Below, piece after piece: positions 1 through 9,229 of a stretch of 64,000 nucleotides of DNA. The stretch comes from Hoyosella levis (GTDB lineage Bacteria > Actinomycetota > Actinomycetes > Mycobacteriales > Mycobacteriaceae): positions 1-64,000 of the forward strand of contig NZ_BQYM01000005.1 of assembly GCF_026008515.1 (NCBI RefSeq), read 5' to 3'. Under the pieces are notes generated by a model, which ran no database searches, was not told the origin of the DNA, and saw nothing but the letters and a program-made list of their open reading frames with translations. Numbering within the stretch: the stretch's first letter is position 1; the number at the start of each line of letters is the position of its first letter. Made by a program: the position numbers and the translations under genes.

Positions 1-77
1 GGACCTCCCACGGAATCTTCCTCGCCATCAGCATGCCCCTTCAGCCAGGGGTGTTGCGATGGCTCCCTGAATCCGCC

Positions 78-107
78 GCACGGGAGCGGTCGTTTTTCGC
101 ACACTCG
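78..107. repeat. Palindromic repeat family A, half copy
   Basis: This 30-base stretch matches 1151-1180 at 29 of 30 positions. The second copy is the right arm of a long inverted repeat on the other side of the MscS gene. No left arm is visible here, so this is a half element. Nothing else is evident in positions 1-159. Confidence 0.6.
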
Positions 108-159
108 TGGGGCTCAGGGGAGGTGCGGGACTCATGGGGCACGAGTCGGGCGCCACCCG

Positions 160-1089
160 TCAGCCGCCAGGCCCGACGATCAGGAGCTGAATGCCTTCCT
201 CGGTGAGGCCATCGAGCACATCGCTGGTGATGGCGCTGGTGATGGCCCGCACGCCGCGGATCGGAGTGACGAACCGGACCGCCATCTCCAGGCAGTCGGC
301 GCCGATCCGGCAGTACACCGTGGGCTCGGTGCTGGTGTCCTCGAGCAGGAATCGTCCCCTCATCCGAAGCAGCGAGCGCTGCACGTCACCGGGATCGGTC
401 ACCGCGTGCCGGGACGCGGCCTCGCGGAGCACCCTGGCTACCGTTTCGCGATCGGCATCGTGGGGGAGCGGGATGCTGATCTCCTCCCACAGGTACGGGA
501 ACTCGCGGGTGTAGTTGAACACGGGCTGGTCGAAGATCGCGCTGTTGGCCACGGTGACGACCCGGCCGGTGTATTGGCGGGAGTGCACCCAGGATTCCCC
601 GGTGGATCCGCGCGCGGTCGGCGGCTTTCCCATCTCCATGACGGTGGTGCGGAGGAACCCGAGCCGCACGACGTCGCCGCGGACACCGCCCATCGTGATG
701 CGATCGCCCACGGAGAACGTCGCTCCGCGCAGGATCACGAAGTATGCCGCGAGCGAGGTGATCACCTTCTGCAGCGCGAACGCCAGCCCAGCGGTGATGA
801 GCCCGATCATCACGCCGAGATCCGTTCCCGGGGTGGCCCAGATCGAGACCAGGCCGATAGCCAGGATGATGGTCGTGATCAGCAGGATCGTTTGCCGCTT
901 CCAGAAGCGACCGCGCCTGCTCGCTCCGGGCAGGACGCGATCACCGAGCGCGATCACGATGCGACGGACGAGCAGCACGACCCCGATGAGGAGAATGCTG
1001 AACGCGAGCTTCACCAGGGTGGTGCTGTTCACCCCGACGAGGGTCACGCCGAAGATCTCGATGGACTCGCGCGAGAATTCCACACCCAC
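160..1089 (-). CDS. MscS-family mechanosensitive ion channel
   Basis: The 309-residue protein should gate ions or small solutes in response to membrane tension. Three hydrophobic helices lie at about residues 24-45, 64-85 and 90-118. The third is rich in Gly, Ala and Leu and runs into the soluble domain that begins with the typical FSVGDRI segment near residue 125, as in MscS beta domains. A short insertion follows (about 150-175), then an alpha/beta C-terminal domain. The chosen start is a GTG at 1087-1089; a second GTG two codons on is equally possible. The gene stands alone, divergent from the flotillin operon, and is bracketed by two copies of repeat A. The family is clear from the sequence; conductance and trigger are inferred. 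Confidence 0.85.
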   Translation of the reverse strand: MGVEFSRESIEIFGVTLVGVNSTTLVKLAFSILLIGVVLLVRRIVIALGDRVLPGASRRGRFWKRQTILLITTIILAIGLVSIWATPGTDLGVMIGLITAGLAFALQKVITSLAAYFVILRGATFSVGDRITMGGVRGDVVRLGFLRTTVMEMGKPPTARGSTGESWVHSRQYTGRVVTVANSAIFDQPVFNYTREFPYLWEEISIPLPHDADRETVARVLREAASRHAVTDPGDVQRSLLRMRGRFLLEDTSTEPTVYCRIGADCLEMAVRFVTPIRGVRAITSAITSDVLDGLTEEGIQLLIVGPGG

Positions 1090-1122
1090 GCCGCCACCCT
1101 AGCGCGTGCCGCCATGCGCCCG

Positions 1123-1182
1123 GCGAGTGTGCGAAGAACGACAGCCTTGAGCACGGGAGCGGTCGCTTTTCGCACACTCGCG
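1123..1182. repeat. Palindromic repeat family A, full inverted repeat
   Basis: Two 20-base arms (1123-1142 and 1163-1182) are complementary with two mismatches and separated by a 20-base loop. The right arm plus adjacent loop recurs at 78-107. The element lies between the divergent MscS gene and flotillin operon. It could fold as a hairpin or mark a small mobile or REP-like element. It has no T tract for an ordinary terminator. Confidence 0.65.
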
Positions 1183-1330
1183 GCCGGGCGTCCCCAGCAG
1201 CAGCCCCTTCCGGTTGTGCGGTCAGCGGTGCTATGGAACGATCCTTGCCAGGGGGCTGTACGCGATAACGCAGCTTGAAATTCGGCAGCATGCACGTGCG
1301 CGGGGATTCCAGCGCCGGGGAGGAGCGTTC

Positions 1331-1978
1331 GTGGGTGGTCTGCTGGATGCTGCGCTGGGCTTCCCCGCGGTCGTCTTCACCTTCGCGCTGCTCGTGGTCC
1401 TTGCCTACTGGGTGCTCGTCCTGGTTGGCGGCGCGGCGCTGGACCTGCTCGATGGCGATGCGGATGTCGATGTGAGCCCCGAAGACACGGGGATCCTCAA
1501 GTCCTTGGGCCTCGAAGGCGTGCCGCTGACGATCCTGCTGTCGCTGTTCGTGCTGGCGGCGTGGTTCGCGAGCATCGTCGGCGTCGTCGTCCTGGAATCA
1601 ACGGGCCTCGGTGGCCTGGTTGGCGGTCTAGCGCTGCTCGGGATCCTGGTGGCCGCCGCGCTGATCGGCCTGGTGGCGGCCCGGCTGGGCGCGGCACCGC
1701 TGCGACGCATCTTCCATCACGCGGCAGCACCGAGCCGCTCGGATTTCGTCGGCAAGCTATGCGTGGTGCGCACGAGCACCGTGGCACCGGACTTCGGGCA
1801 GGCCGAGATCACGTCCAAGGACGGCTCGACGGCGCTGATCCAGGTGCGCCAGACCCCCGAGCACGCGGCGGACAGCGAGCTGCGCTCCGGCAGCACTGCC
1901 TTGATCTACGACTACGACGGCGAGGGCGAGTTCTTCTGGGTATGCCCGGTGGACCCTTCGCTGGGCCACTACACCTGA
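1331..1978 (+). CDS. YqiJ/NfeD-like membrane protein with C-terminal OB-fold
   Basis: A 215-residue protein starting at GTG 1331, five bases after a GGGGAGGAG ribosome site; the open frame reaches back to 1214, but that part looks non-coding. Three membrane helices lie at about residues 10-36, 63-85 and 91-113. A soluble beta-rich segment follows (about 130-205), as in the OB-fold tail of YqiJ and NfeD proteins. Such proteins are normally encoded beside flotillins and are thought to work with them at membrane microdomains. Here the flotillin gene starts 67 bases downstream on the same strand. The OB-fold call rests on architecture and context rather than on a diagnostic motif. Confidence 0.72.
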   Translation: MGGLLDAALGFPAVVFTFALLVVLAYWVLVLVGGAALDLLDGDADVDVSPEDTGILKSLGLEGVPLTILLSLFVLAAWFASIVGVVVLESTGLGGLVGGLALLGILVAAALIGLVAARLGAAPLRRIFHHAAAPSRSDFVGKLCVVRTSTVAPDFGQAEITSKDGSTALIQVRQTPEHAADSELRSGSTALIYDYDGEGEFFWVCPVDPSLGHYT

Positions 1979-2045
1979 CGCTAGGTCTTCCAGATTGTCG
2001 CGACGCCCGGACGGGGGTCGCCGAGAGATGAAATGAGGGCAGTCC

Positions 2046-4046
2046 GTGGATGTGATCGCCACCAGCCTGGGCGTGGTTATCGCCATAGTTCTCGTCATCC
2101 TGCTCGCGGTGGCATTCATGGTCACCCGCCTCTACAAGAAGGTGCCGCAGGGCAGCGCCCTCATCATCTCGAAGCTGCGCACCGTGGAGGTGACCTTCAC
2201 TGGCGCGGTGGTGCTGCCGATCCTGCACAAGGCCGAGACGATGGACATCTCGGTCAAGACGATCGAGATCGAGCGGGTCGGTCATGATGGCCTGATCTGC
2301 CGCGACAATATCCGCGCTGACATCCGCATCACCTTCTTCGTGCGGGTCAACAAGACCGCCGAGGACGTCATCAAGGTCGCGCAGGCCATCGGGACCGAGC
2401 GGGCCAGCGACCAGACGACGATGCAGACCCTGTTCAACGCGAAGTTCTCCGAGGGGCTCAAGACCGTCGGCAAGCATCTCGACTTCGTTGACCTCTACAC
2501 CAAGCGTGACGAGTTCCGCGACCAGATCATCCGCGTCATCGGTACCGACCTCAACGGCTACAGCCTCGAGGACGCGGCGATCGACTACCTCGAGCAGACG
2601 CCGATGTCGCAGCTCGACTCGAAGAACATCCTCGATGCCCAGGGCATCCGCAAGATCACCGAGCTCACCGCCATCGAGAACATCGGCACCAACGACTATC
2701 GGCGCAACGAGGAGAAGGAGATCAAGCGCCAGGACGTCGAGGCGCGCGAGGCCATCCTCGAGCTCGAGCGGCAGCAAGCCGATGCCGAGGCCAAGCAGAA
2801 GCGCGAGGTCGACACCGTGCGGATGCGCGAGGTCGCCGAGACGCAGCGCGTGCAGGCCGAGGAGCGGCTCAAGTCGGAGACCGCCCGTATCCGCACCGAC
2901 GAGACCGTGGGCGTGCAGGAGCAGAACCAGCAGCGCGAGATCGCCGTGGCGGAGAAGAACCGCGAGCGCGTCATCGCTGTCGAGTCGGAGCGCATCGAGA
3001 AGGACCGCCTCCTCGAGGTCATCAACCGGGAGCGCGAGACCGAGCTGCAGCGCATCGCCAAGGACCGCGAGGTGGAGACGGAGAGGCGCAGCGTCTCCGA
3101 GGCCGTCCGCGAGCGTGTGGCCGTCGACAAGACCGTGGCCGAGCAGGAGGAGAGCATCAACCGCCTCCGCGCCGTCGAGGCCGCGGAGCGTGATCGCCAG
3201 GCCATCATCATCCGTGCCGAGGCCGAGGCGCAGCAGGACCTCGTCAAGGACATCAAGGCTGCCGAGGCAGCGGAGGTCTCCGCCAAGCACAAGGCGAAGG
3301 AACGCCTCACCCTCGCGGAAGCCGCCCAGCAGTCCGCGGAGCTCGAAGCGCGCGCCAAGATCCGGCTCGCCGAGGGAACCCAGGCAGAATCCGCCGCGAC
3401 CGGCCTCGCCGACGTGCAGGTCCGCGAGCGCGCCGCGGAGGTCATCGAGAAGGAAGGGCGCGCACAGGCGCAGGTTGATCGCGAGAAGGCCCTTGCTGCG
3501 GCGGAAGGCATGCGCGAGAAGATGCGCGCGGAGTCCGAGGGCCTCACCGAGAAGGCAGACGCCATGTCGAAGCTCGACGCCGCCACCCGCGAGCACGAGG
3601 AATACCGGCTGCGGCTCGAGATGGAGAAGGATATCCGTCTCGCCAGCATCGACGTGCAGCGCCAGGTCGCGGAGCAGCAGGCCGCCGTGCTCGTGGCGGG
3701 TCTCAAGGAGGCCGATATCAGCATCGTCGGCGGCGAGAGCGTCTTCTTCGACCGGCTCCTCGGCTCCATCGCGATGGGCAAGAGCGTCGATGGCTTCGTC
3801 GAGCACTCCGATGTTGCCCGCACGCTCGGTGGCGATTGGCTCGATGGCTCCCAGAGCTTCAGTGACGATCTCGCCAAGGCGCTCGCTGGCGCCGGGACCG
3901 AGGACGTCAAGAACCTGACGGTCTCGGCGCTGCTGCTGCGGCTCATCAAGGAAGGTGGACCGCACAAGGGGCAGTTCGAGCAGCTGCTCTCCGGTGCCCG
4001 CAAGCTCGGCATCGCTGACGCCGCCCTCGCGCCCAAGCAGCCATGA
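2046..4046 (+). CDS. Flotillin-like SPFH-domain protein (YqiK type)
   Basis: A 666-residue scaffold protein anchored in the cytoplasmic membrane. The start is GTG 2046. An N-terminal membrane segment (about residues 2-24) is followed by an SPFH/band-7 domain (about 28-200). A very long Glu/Arg/Ala-rich coiled coil (about 215-540) carries many E-A/E-R heptads, and a C-terminal flotillin-like region ends the protein. Flotillins oligomerise to organise membrane patches; YqiK is the E. coli relative beside YqiJ. The stop overlaps the next gene's start in ATGA, so the flotillin and the giant ATPase are translationally coupled and probably made in fixed ratio. Confidence 0.88.
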   Translation: MDVIATSLGVVIAIVLVILLAVAFMVTRLYKKVPQGSALIISKLRTVEVTFTGAVVLPILHKAETMDISVKTIEIERVGHDGLICRDNIRADIRITFFVRVNKTAEDVIKVAQAIGTERASDQTTMQTLFNAKFSEGLKTVGKHLDFVDLYTKRDEFRDQIIRVIGTDLNGYSLEDAAIDYLEQTPMSQLDSKNILDAQGIRKITELTAIENIGTNDYRRNEEKEIKRQDVEAREAILELERQQADAEAKQKREVDTVRMREVAETQRVQAEERLKSETARIRTDETVGVQEQNQQREIAVAEKNRERVIAVESERIEKDRLLEVINRERETELQRIAKDREVETERRSVSEAVRERVAVDKTVAEQEESINRLRAVEAAERDRQAIIIRAEAEAQQDLVKDIKAAEAAEVSAKHKAKERLTLAEAAQQSAELEARAKIRLAEGTQAESAATGLADVQVRERAAEVIEKEGRAQAQVDREKALAAAEGMREKMRAESEGLTEKADAMSKLDAATREHEEYRLRLEMEKDIRLASIDVQRQVAEQQAAVLVAGLKEADISIVGGESVFFDRLLGSIAMGKSVDGFVEHSDVARTLGGDWLDGSQSFSDDLAKALAGAGTEDVKNLTVSALLLRLIKEGGPHKGQFEQLLSGARKLGIADAALAPKQP

Positions 4047-7000
4047 CCCCGCCGCAGGGCCCAGCTGGCGCCGCCGACGAGGCAGCGGGCCGGGACGCGC
4101 TCGACGCCGGAACCTATGAGGTCCTGCGCGCCCGGCTCGTTGAGCATTCCGGCGAGCTCGCGGGCCGGGCCAGGCAGCTCAATGCCCGCCGCGTGGAAAC
4201 GTTCGGTGGCACCGAGATCGCCCTGCTCGGCAGCGAGCGCATCCGCACCGAGAACAATTGCGTGCCCCGCGACATCGTTGCCGTGCCGCTCAAGGGCGAC
4301 CTGCACGGCGGGATCATGCTGTTCGGCTACAACGTGTTCATCGGGCTCAAGTCCGAGACCGCGGTATCCGACGTCTTCGCCCTGCACCGCTTCGCCCGCG
4401 ATGGCGAGACGTTCACCTTCGCCGATGCCAGCGGCGAGCTGCCGGGCCTGCTCGACGATCCTGCCTTCCTGCGGCACTTCTCGGAGCTGTACCGCTACTA
4501 CCGCGAGACGCGGCTGCTGCAACTGCGCCGCACTGAAACCAAGCTGCTCGCGGTCTTCCAGACCGGTGCCCGCACCGATGACATCAAGGTGCTGCGCTGG
4601 CGCATCAACGCCGATGGCAGCCTCGCCTACCAGGACAACCGGGGCGAGCGCGACCATGAGTTCCCGCCCCAGCATGACTTCGAATGGGTCGAGACCACCC
4701 GCGCCGACCACGTGCTCGGCCGGCACCCCCACATCTCCATCCTCGACACGGTGTTCGTCGAGACCGTCGGCGGCCACCTGACTATCAAGGTCGAGGACAA
4801 CACCGAGACCGGCGAGGGCATCTACGAGGAGCCCGTCGACGAGCCGCTGCAGAGCCTCGCCGACGCGGACGTCCACTACGCCCAGGTGGGGCCGCTCATC
4901 CTGCTCAAGATCAAGCCGTACAACGAACGAACCTGGCGCTACCTGGTGTTCAATACCCGCACCCACGACATCGCCCGGCTCGATGGCATCGGCCAGGCCT
5001 GCCGAAGGCTGCCCGAGGACCACGGCATCATCTTCCCCGGCGGCTTCTATCTCGCCACCGGCGTGGCCCGCACCTTCGACACCGACACCACCGATCTCGA
5101 GTACGAGCGCCTCATCCGCTCGAGCAACGGCGAGGACGTCGTCTTTGTCTTCCACGCCCGCAGCGAGGGCAGGACACTGCTGCTGCCCTACAACGTGATC
5201 CGCAAGGAAATCGCCACGCCCTTGCCGTGCCACGGCTATTCGCTGTTCAACGACGGCACCCTCGTCGTGTTCCGCGCGGGTTCCGACGAGCCCACCCGCG
5301 TGCACCCCATGCAGGTATGGAGCACGCCCTTCCAGTCCGACGAGTACGCCGCCGCCCAGCCCGTCGGCAATGGGCCTCTTGAGCGCATCGGCAACGCAGA
5401 ACTCGTGCGCGGCATCTCCGATGCCTTGTCGCTGGCCCGCATGGTCACCGAGATGGCGCCCGCCACCGCCGTGTTCGAGGCGATCATCGCGGAGTGCGGG
5501 CGCGCTACCGACCGCTACCACTGGCTCGGCGACCCTGAGCTTGGCTCCCTCGGCGAGCCGATCGGGCAGGTCCGCGCCACTGCTGAGCGCGTGCTCGACG
5601 AGTTCGAGAAGGTCACCGCCCTCACGGCGCAGGCCAACCGGTCCGTCGAGGAATCCGCCACCCGCATCGCCAGCCTCATCCGCATGAGCCGCGGCAGCGC
5701 CCCCCGCACCGCCGACGCCTGGGTGACCCTGCTGTCAGACCTGCGCCGCGAGCAGGGCCACCTCGTCACGCTGCGCGACATGCGGCATGTGGACACCTCG
5801 CGGCTCGATCAGCTCGATGAGGACCTGCGCGAGGCCCTCGACGAATCCGGCCAGCGCGCTGTCGACTTCTTCAGCCGCGACGATGCCTTCGACACTTTCC
5901 ACCGCGAGATCAACGAGCTCATCGAGCAGGCCGGCGCTCTCGCCTCCGTCGCCGAGGCACGCCCCGTCACCGAACGGCTCGCCACCCAATCCGATGGGCT
6001 GCAGGTGGTCACGCGTATCGTCTCCTCCCTCGACGTCGGTGATGCCGTGGTGCGCACCCGCATCCTCGAGAGCATCAGCGAGGTGCTCGCCGCGGTGAAC
6101 CGCGCGCGTGCCACCGTCGAGGCCCGCCGCAAGCAGCTCCTCGACCGGGAGGGCCGTGCCGAGTTCGCCGCCGAGTTCGGGCTCCTCGGCCAGGCCATCA
6201 CCGGTGCCCTCGCCGCCGCCACCACCCCCGACACCTGTGATGAGCAGCTGGGCCGGCTCATGCTGCAGCTCGAGAACCTCGAATCACGGTTCAGCGAGTT
6301 CGATGACTTCCTCGACGAGCTCTCCCGCAAGCGCGAGGACGTCTACGAGGCATTCTCGTCGCGCAAGCAGACCCTCCTCGACGAGCGTTCCCGCCGCGCC
6401 GACCGCCTCGTTGATTCCGCGCAGCGCATCCTCGGCTCCGTCACCAAGCGTGTCGCCGGGATGGACAGCGTCGACGACATCAACACCTACTTCGCCTCCG
6501 ACCCGATGGTCGCCAAGCTGCGCGCCCTCGGTGCGGAATTGCGCGAGCTCGGAGACACGGTGCGCGCCGAGGAGATCGATGGGCGCATCAAGGCAGCGCG
6601 GCAGGAAGCTGGACGGTCGCTGCTCGACCGGCAGGACCTCTACGGCGCCGGCGGGGACACCATTCGGCTCGGGCGCCACCAGTTCGCCATCAACACCCAG
6701 GCCACCGACTTGACTCTCGTGCCGCACACCATGGACGGCGAAACGCGCATGGCCTTCGCCATCACCGCGACCGACTACCGCGACGATGTCACCGACCCTG
6801 GTTTCGCCCGCACCCGGCCCTACTGGGACCAGCTACTCGTCTCCGAGACCACTGAGGTCTACCGGGGCGAGTACCTCGCGGCATCGCTGCTGCTCGCCGC
6901 CGAATCCAACGGCACCCTCGACGAGCTCCACGAGGACCCCGTCACTGACAAGCAGCTCGACCAGCACGTTCGCCGGGCCGCGGAGGCACGCTACGACGAG

Positions 7001-9055
7001 GGCTACGAGCGTGGCGTCCACGACCATGACGCAACCCGCATCCTCGCCGAGCTGCTGCGCCTGCACGCCGGAGCCGGACTGCTCCGCTACCCCGCGGCCG
7101 CACGAGCCGCCGCGCATTTGTTCTGGGCCCACCTCGGCGATGTCCGCGACGATGCACAAGCAGCCCAGCAGGCCTGGACCGTGCGCGCCGCATCGCTGGC
7201 CCGCGCCCGCGCCGCCTTCGGCTCGACGCCCGCGCTCGCCTCGCTCACCGACGAGCTCGCCACCGCGATCGCCGGGTTCCACACCACGCTCGGCCTGCCG
7301 CTCGGTGAGGGGAACGACCCACAGCTCGCCACCCTTGCCGGCGAGTACCTCATGGAGGAGCTCGCCCACGGCAAGCCGCGCTTCGTCTCCAGCGCAGGCG
7401 CCCGCGCCCTGCTCGACCGCTTCCACCGCGCGCTCGGCGGCGCGGTCGCCAAGTCCCGCCAGGACTATGACACCGATCTCCGCGCCCTCGAGCACGATGC
7501 CACCGCGCGGCATCAACTGGTGCGGGCATGGCTCGCCGCCTACCTCGCCACCAGCGACGACACCGAGCACACCGCTGACCTCGCCGAGGCCATCGCGATG
7601 GAGACCACCGGCACCCGCCTTGAGCGGTACGAGTCGTCCGCAGAGCTTGCCGCTACCGCCACGCCCATGCTCGGCTCGCACCCCCGCATCCGCGAACGTG
7701 CCCTCGACCTGCGGCTTGATGAGGTGCTCGCCCGCATCCGCGACCACCAGGCCCGCAGGGTCCCCGGATTCCGCGACTTCCAGCAGCAACGCAACCAGCT
7801 CATCGCCGCCGAGCGGCACCGGCTGCGCCTCGATGAGTACAAGCCCACAGTCATGAGCGGATTCGTGCGCAACCGGCTCCTCGACGACGCCTACCTGCCC
7901 CTGATCGGGGACAACCTCGCCAAGCAGCTTGGCACCACCGGCGACGACCGCCGCACCGACCAATCCGGGCTGCTCCTGCTCATCTCGCCCCCCGGATACG
8001 GCAAGACGACCCTCATGGAATACGTCGCCAACCGGCTGGGGCTCGTGTTCGTCAAGGTCAACGGCCCCGCCCTCGGCCATCACGTCACCTCCGTCGACCC
8101 GGCCGAGGCGCCGAACGCCACCGCCCGCCAGGAAGTCGAGAAGATCAACTTCGCCCTCGAGATGGGCAACAACGTGCTGCTCTATCTCGACGACATCCAG
8201 CACACCAACCCCGAGCTGCTGCAGAAGTTCATCTCCCTCTGCGACGCGCAGCGGCGCATGGAGGGAATCTGGAACGGCCGCACCCGCACCTACGACATGC
8301 GTGGCAAGCGTTTCGCCGTCTGCATGGCCGGCAACCCCTACACCGAGCAGGGCAAGCGCTTCCGCATCCCCGACATGCTCGCCAACCGCGCCGACGTGTG
8401 GAACCTCGGCGACGTGCTCTCCGGCAAGGAACACCTCTTCGGGCTCTCCTACATCGAGAACGCGCTGACCTCCAACCCCGTCCTCGCTCCGATCGCCGCC
8501 CGCGAGCGCACCGACCTCGACCTGCTCGTCCGGCTCGCCAGCGACGACACCACTGCCCGGCCCGACCAGCTCCACCACCCCTACTCGGCGGCCGAGCTCG
8601 ACGATGTGCTGTCCGTCCTCCGCAAGATGTTGCACGTGCAGCGCACCCTGCTCGCCGTCAACAAGGCCTACATCGCCTCCGCCGCCACCGCCGACAGCAA
8701 TCGCACCGAACCGCCCTTCCAGCTGCAGGGCTCCTACCGCAACATGACCAAGCTCGCCGGGCGCATCGCCCCCGTCATGAACACCGAGGAGCTCGAGAAC
8801 GTGATCGACGACCACTACCTTGGCGAGGCCCAGACCCTCACCTCCGGTGCCGAGGCCAACCTCCTCAAGCTCGCCGAGCTGCGCGGACGGCTGACCCCAG
8901 AGCAGCAGCAACGCTGGAACGACGTTAAGGCTGGCTACCTGCGTGCCCAGGCGCTCGGCGGAGCGGAGGACGACCCCATGACCCGGGCGGTCGGAGCTGT
9001 AGGGCTGCTTGCTGATCGAGTCGGCGGCATCGAAGCGGCCCTGCGCGAGAGCTAG
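4043..9055 (+). CDS. Giant DUF3686/AAA+ ATPase (often annotated 'DNA repair ATPase')
   Basis: A 1670-residue protein. The first ~450 residues form a beta-rich region matching my recollection of the DUF3686 family. The middle (~470-1250) is long helical, coiled-coil-like and charged. The C-terminal third holds an AAA+ module: Walker A PPGYGKTT near residue 1315, Walker B LLYLDDIQ near 1390, a sensor-1-like AGNP segment near 1430 and an arginine-rich lid. The usual 'DNA repair' name has no support visible here. Coupling to a flotillin and a YqiJ-like protein suggests a membrane-associated remodelling machine. The gene starts at ATG 4043 inside the flotillin stop. High GC in third positions continues throughout, so it looks intact and functional. 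Confidence 0.82.
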   Translation: MTPPQGPAGAADEAAGRDALDAGTYEVLRARLVEHSGELAGRARQLNARRVETFGGTEIALLGSERIRTENNCVPRDIVAVPLKGDLHGGIMLFGYNVFIGLKSETAVSDVFALHRFARDGETFTFADASGELPGLLDDPAFLRHFSELYRYYRETRLLQLRRTETKLLAVFQTGARTDDIKVLRWRINADGSLAYQDNRGERDHEFPPQHDFEWVETTRADHVLGRHPHISILDTVFVETVGGHLTIKVEDNTETGEGIYEEPVDEPLQSLADADVHYAQVGPLILLKIKPYNERTWRYLVFNTRTHDIARLDGIGQACRRLPEDHGIIFPGGFYLATGVARTFDTDTTDLEYERLIRSSNGEDVVFVFHARSEGRTLLLPYNVIRKEIATPLPCHGYSLFNDGTLVVFRAGSDEPTRVHPMQVWSTPFQSDEYAAAQPVGNGPLERIGNAELVRGISDALSLARMVTEMAPATAVFEAIIAECGRATDRYHWLGDPELGSLGEPIGQVRATAERVLDEFEKVTALTAQANRSVEESATRIASLIRMSRGSAPRTADAWVTLLSDLRREQGHLVTLRDMRHVDTSRLDQLDEDLREALDESGQRAVDFFSRDDAFDTFHREINELIEQAGALASVAEARPVTERLATQSDGLQVVTRIVSSLDVGDAVVRTRILESISEVLAAVNRARATVEARRKQLLDREGRAEFAAEFGLLGQAITGALAAATTPDTCDEQLGRLMLQLENLESRFSEFDDFLDELSRKREDVYEAFSSRKQTLLDERSRRADRLVDSAQRILGSVTKRVAGMDSVDDINTYFASDPMVAKLRALGAELRELGDTVRAEEIDGRIKAARQEAGRSLLDRQDLYGAGGDTIRLGRHQFAINTQATDLTLVPHTMDGETRMAFAITATDYRDDVTDPGFARTRPYWDQLLVSETTEVYRGEYLAASLLLAAESNGTLDELHEDPVTDKQLDQHVRRAAEARYDEGYERGVHDHDATRILAELLRLHAGAGLLRYPAAARAAAHLFWAHLGDVRDDAQAAQQAWTVRAASLARARAAFGSTPALASLTDELATAIAGFHTTLGLPLGEGNDPQLATLAGEYLMEELAHGKPRFVSSAGARALLDRFHRALGGAVAKSRQDYDTDLRALEHDATARHQLVRAWLAAYLATSDDTEHTADLAEAIAMETTGTRLERYESSAELAATATPMLGSHPRIRERALDLRLDEVLARIRDHQARRVPGFRDFQQQRNQLIAAERHRLRLDEYKPTVMSGFVRNRLLDDAYLPLIGDNLAKQLGTTGDDRRTDQSGLLLLISPPGYGKTTLMEYVANRLGLVFVKVNGPALGHHVTSVDPAEAPNATARQEVEKINFALEMGNNVLLYLDDIQHTNPELLQKFISLCDAQRRMEGIWNGRTRTYDMRGKRFAVCMAGNPYTEQGKRFRIPDMLANRADVWNLGDVLSGKEHLFGLSYIENALTSNPVLAPIAARERTDLDLLVRLASDDTTARPDQLHHPYSAAELDDVLSVLRKMLHVQRTLLAVNKAYIASAATADSNRTEPPFQLQGSYRNMTKLAGRIAPVMNTEELENVIDDHYLGEAQTLTSGAEANLLKLAELRGRLTPEQQQRWNDVKAGYLRAQALGGAEDDPMTRAVGAVGLLADRVGGIEAALRES

Positions 9056-9101
9056 CGCGCACTTCGTTTGGGGCGCAGTGGGTTCGGCGCGGTGTCAAGG
9101 T

Positions 9102-9124
9102 GTTTGTTAGTTACTGCAACAAAC
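9102..9124. promoter_or_regulatory. AT-rich inverted repeat upstream of the collagen-like gene
   Basis: Perfect 7-base arms GTTTGTT and AACAAAC flank a 9-base spacer in the 174-base gap between the ATPase and the collagen-like gene. The region is much more AT-rich than its surroundings, which suits a promoter or operator. No convincing -35/-10 pair could be fixed. The rest of the gap shows nothing else. Confidence 0.4.
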
Positions 9125-9229
9125 GTGTTTCAGATCACTAACCATCGGGGGCCGCTCCCGATTTCTGGCACCGCAGCGTGATGCAGTGGGCTTCGACACC
9201 CACGCAACCCATCTCGAGTGGAGCCCCGC

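Noticed and set aside
1809-5521. Very long minus-strand open frames (718 and 941 codons) across the flotillin and ATPase genes
   Set aside because: They are mirror frames of high-GC, Glu/Arg-rich coding sequence; the plus-strand products have clear domains and coupled starts.
6833-8911. A 692-codon minus-strand frame opposite the AAA+ region
   Set aside because: The plus strand carries Walker A/B motifs here, and the minus product is low-complexity with no domain.
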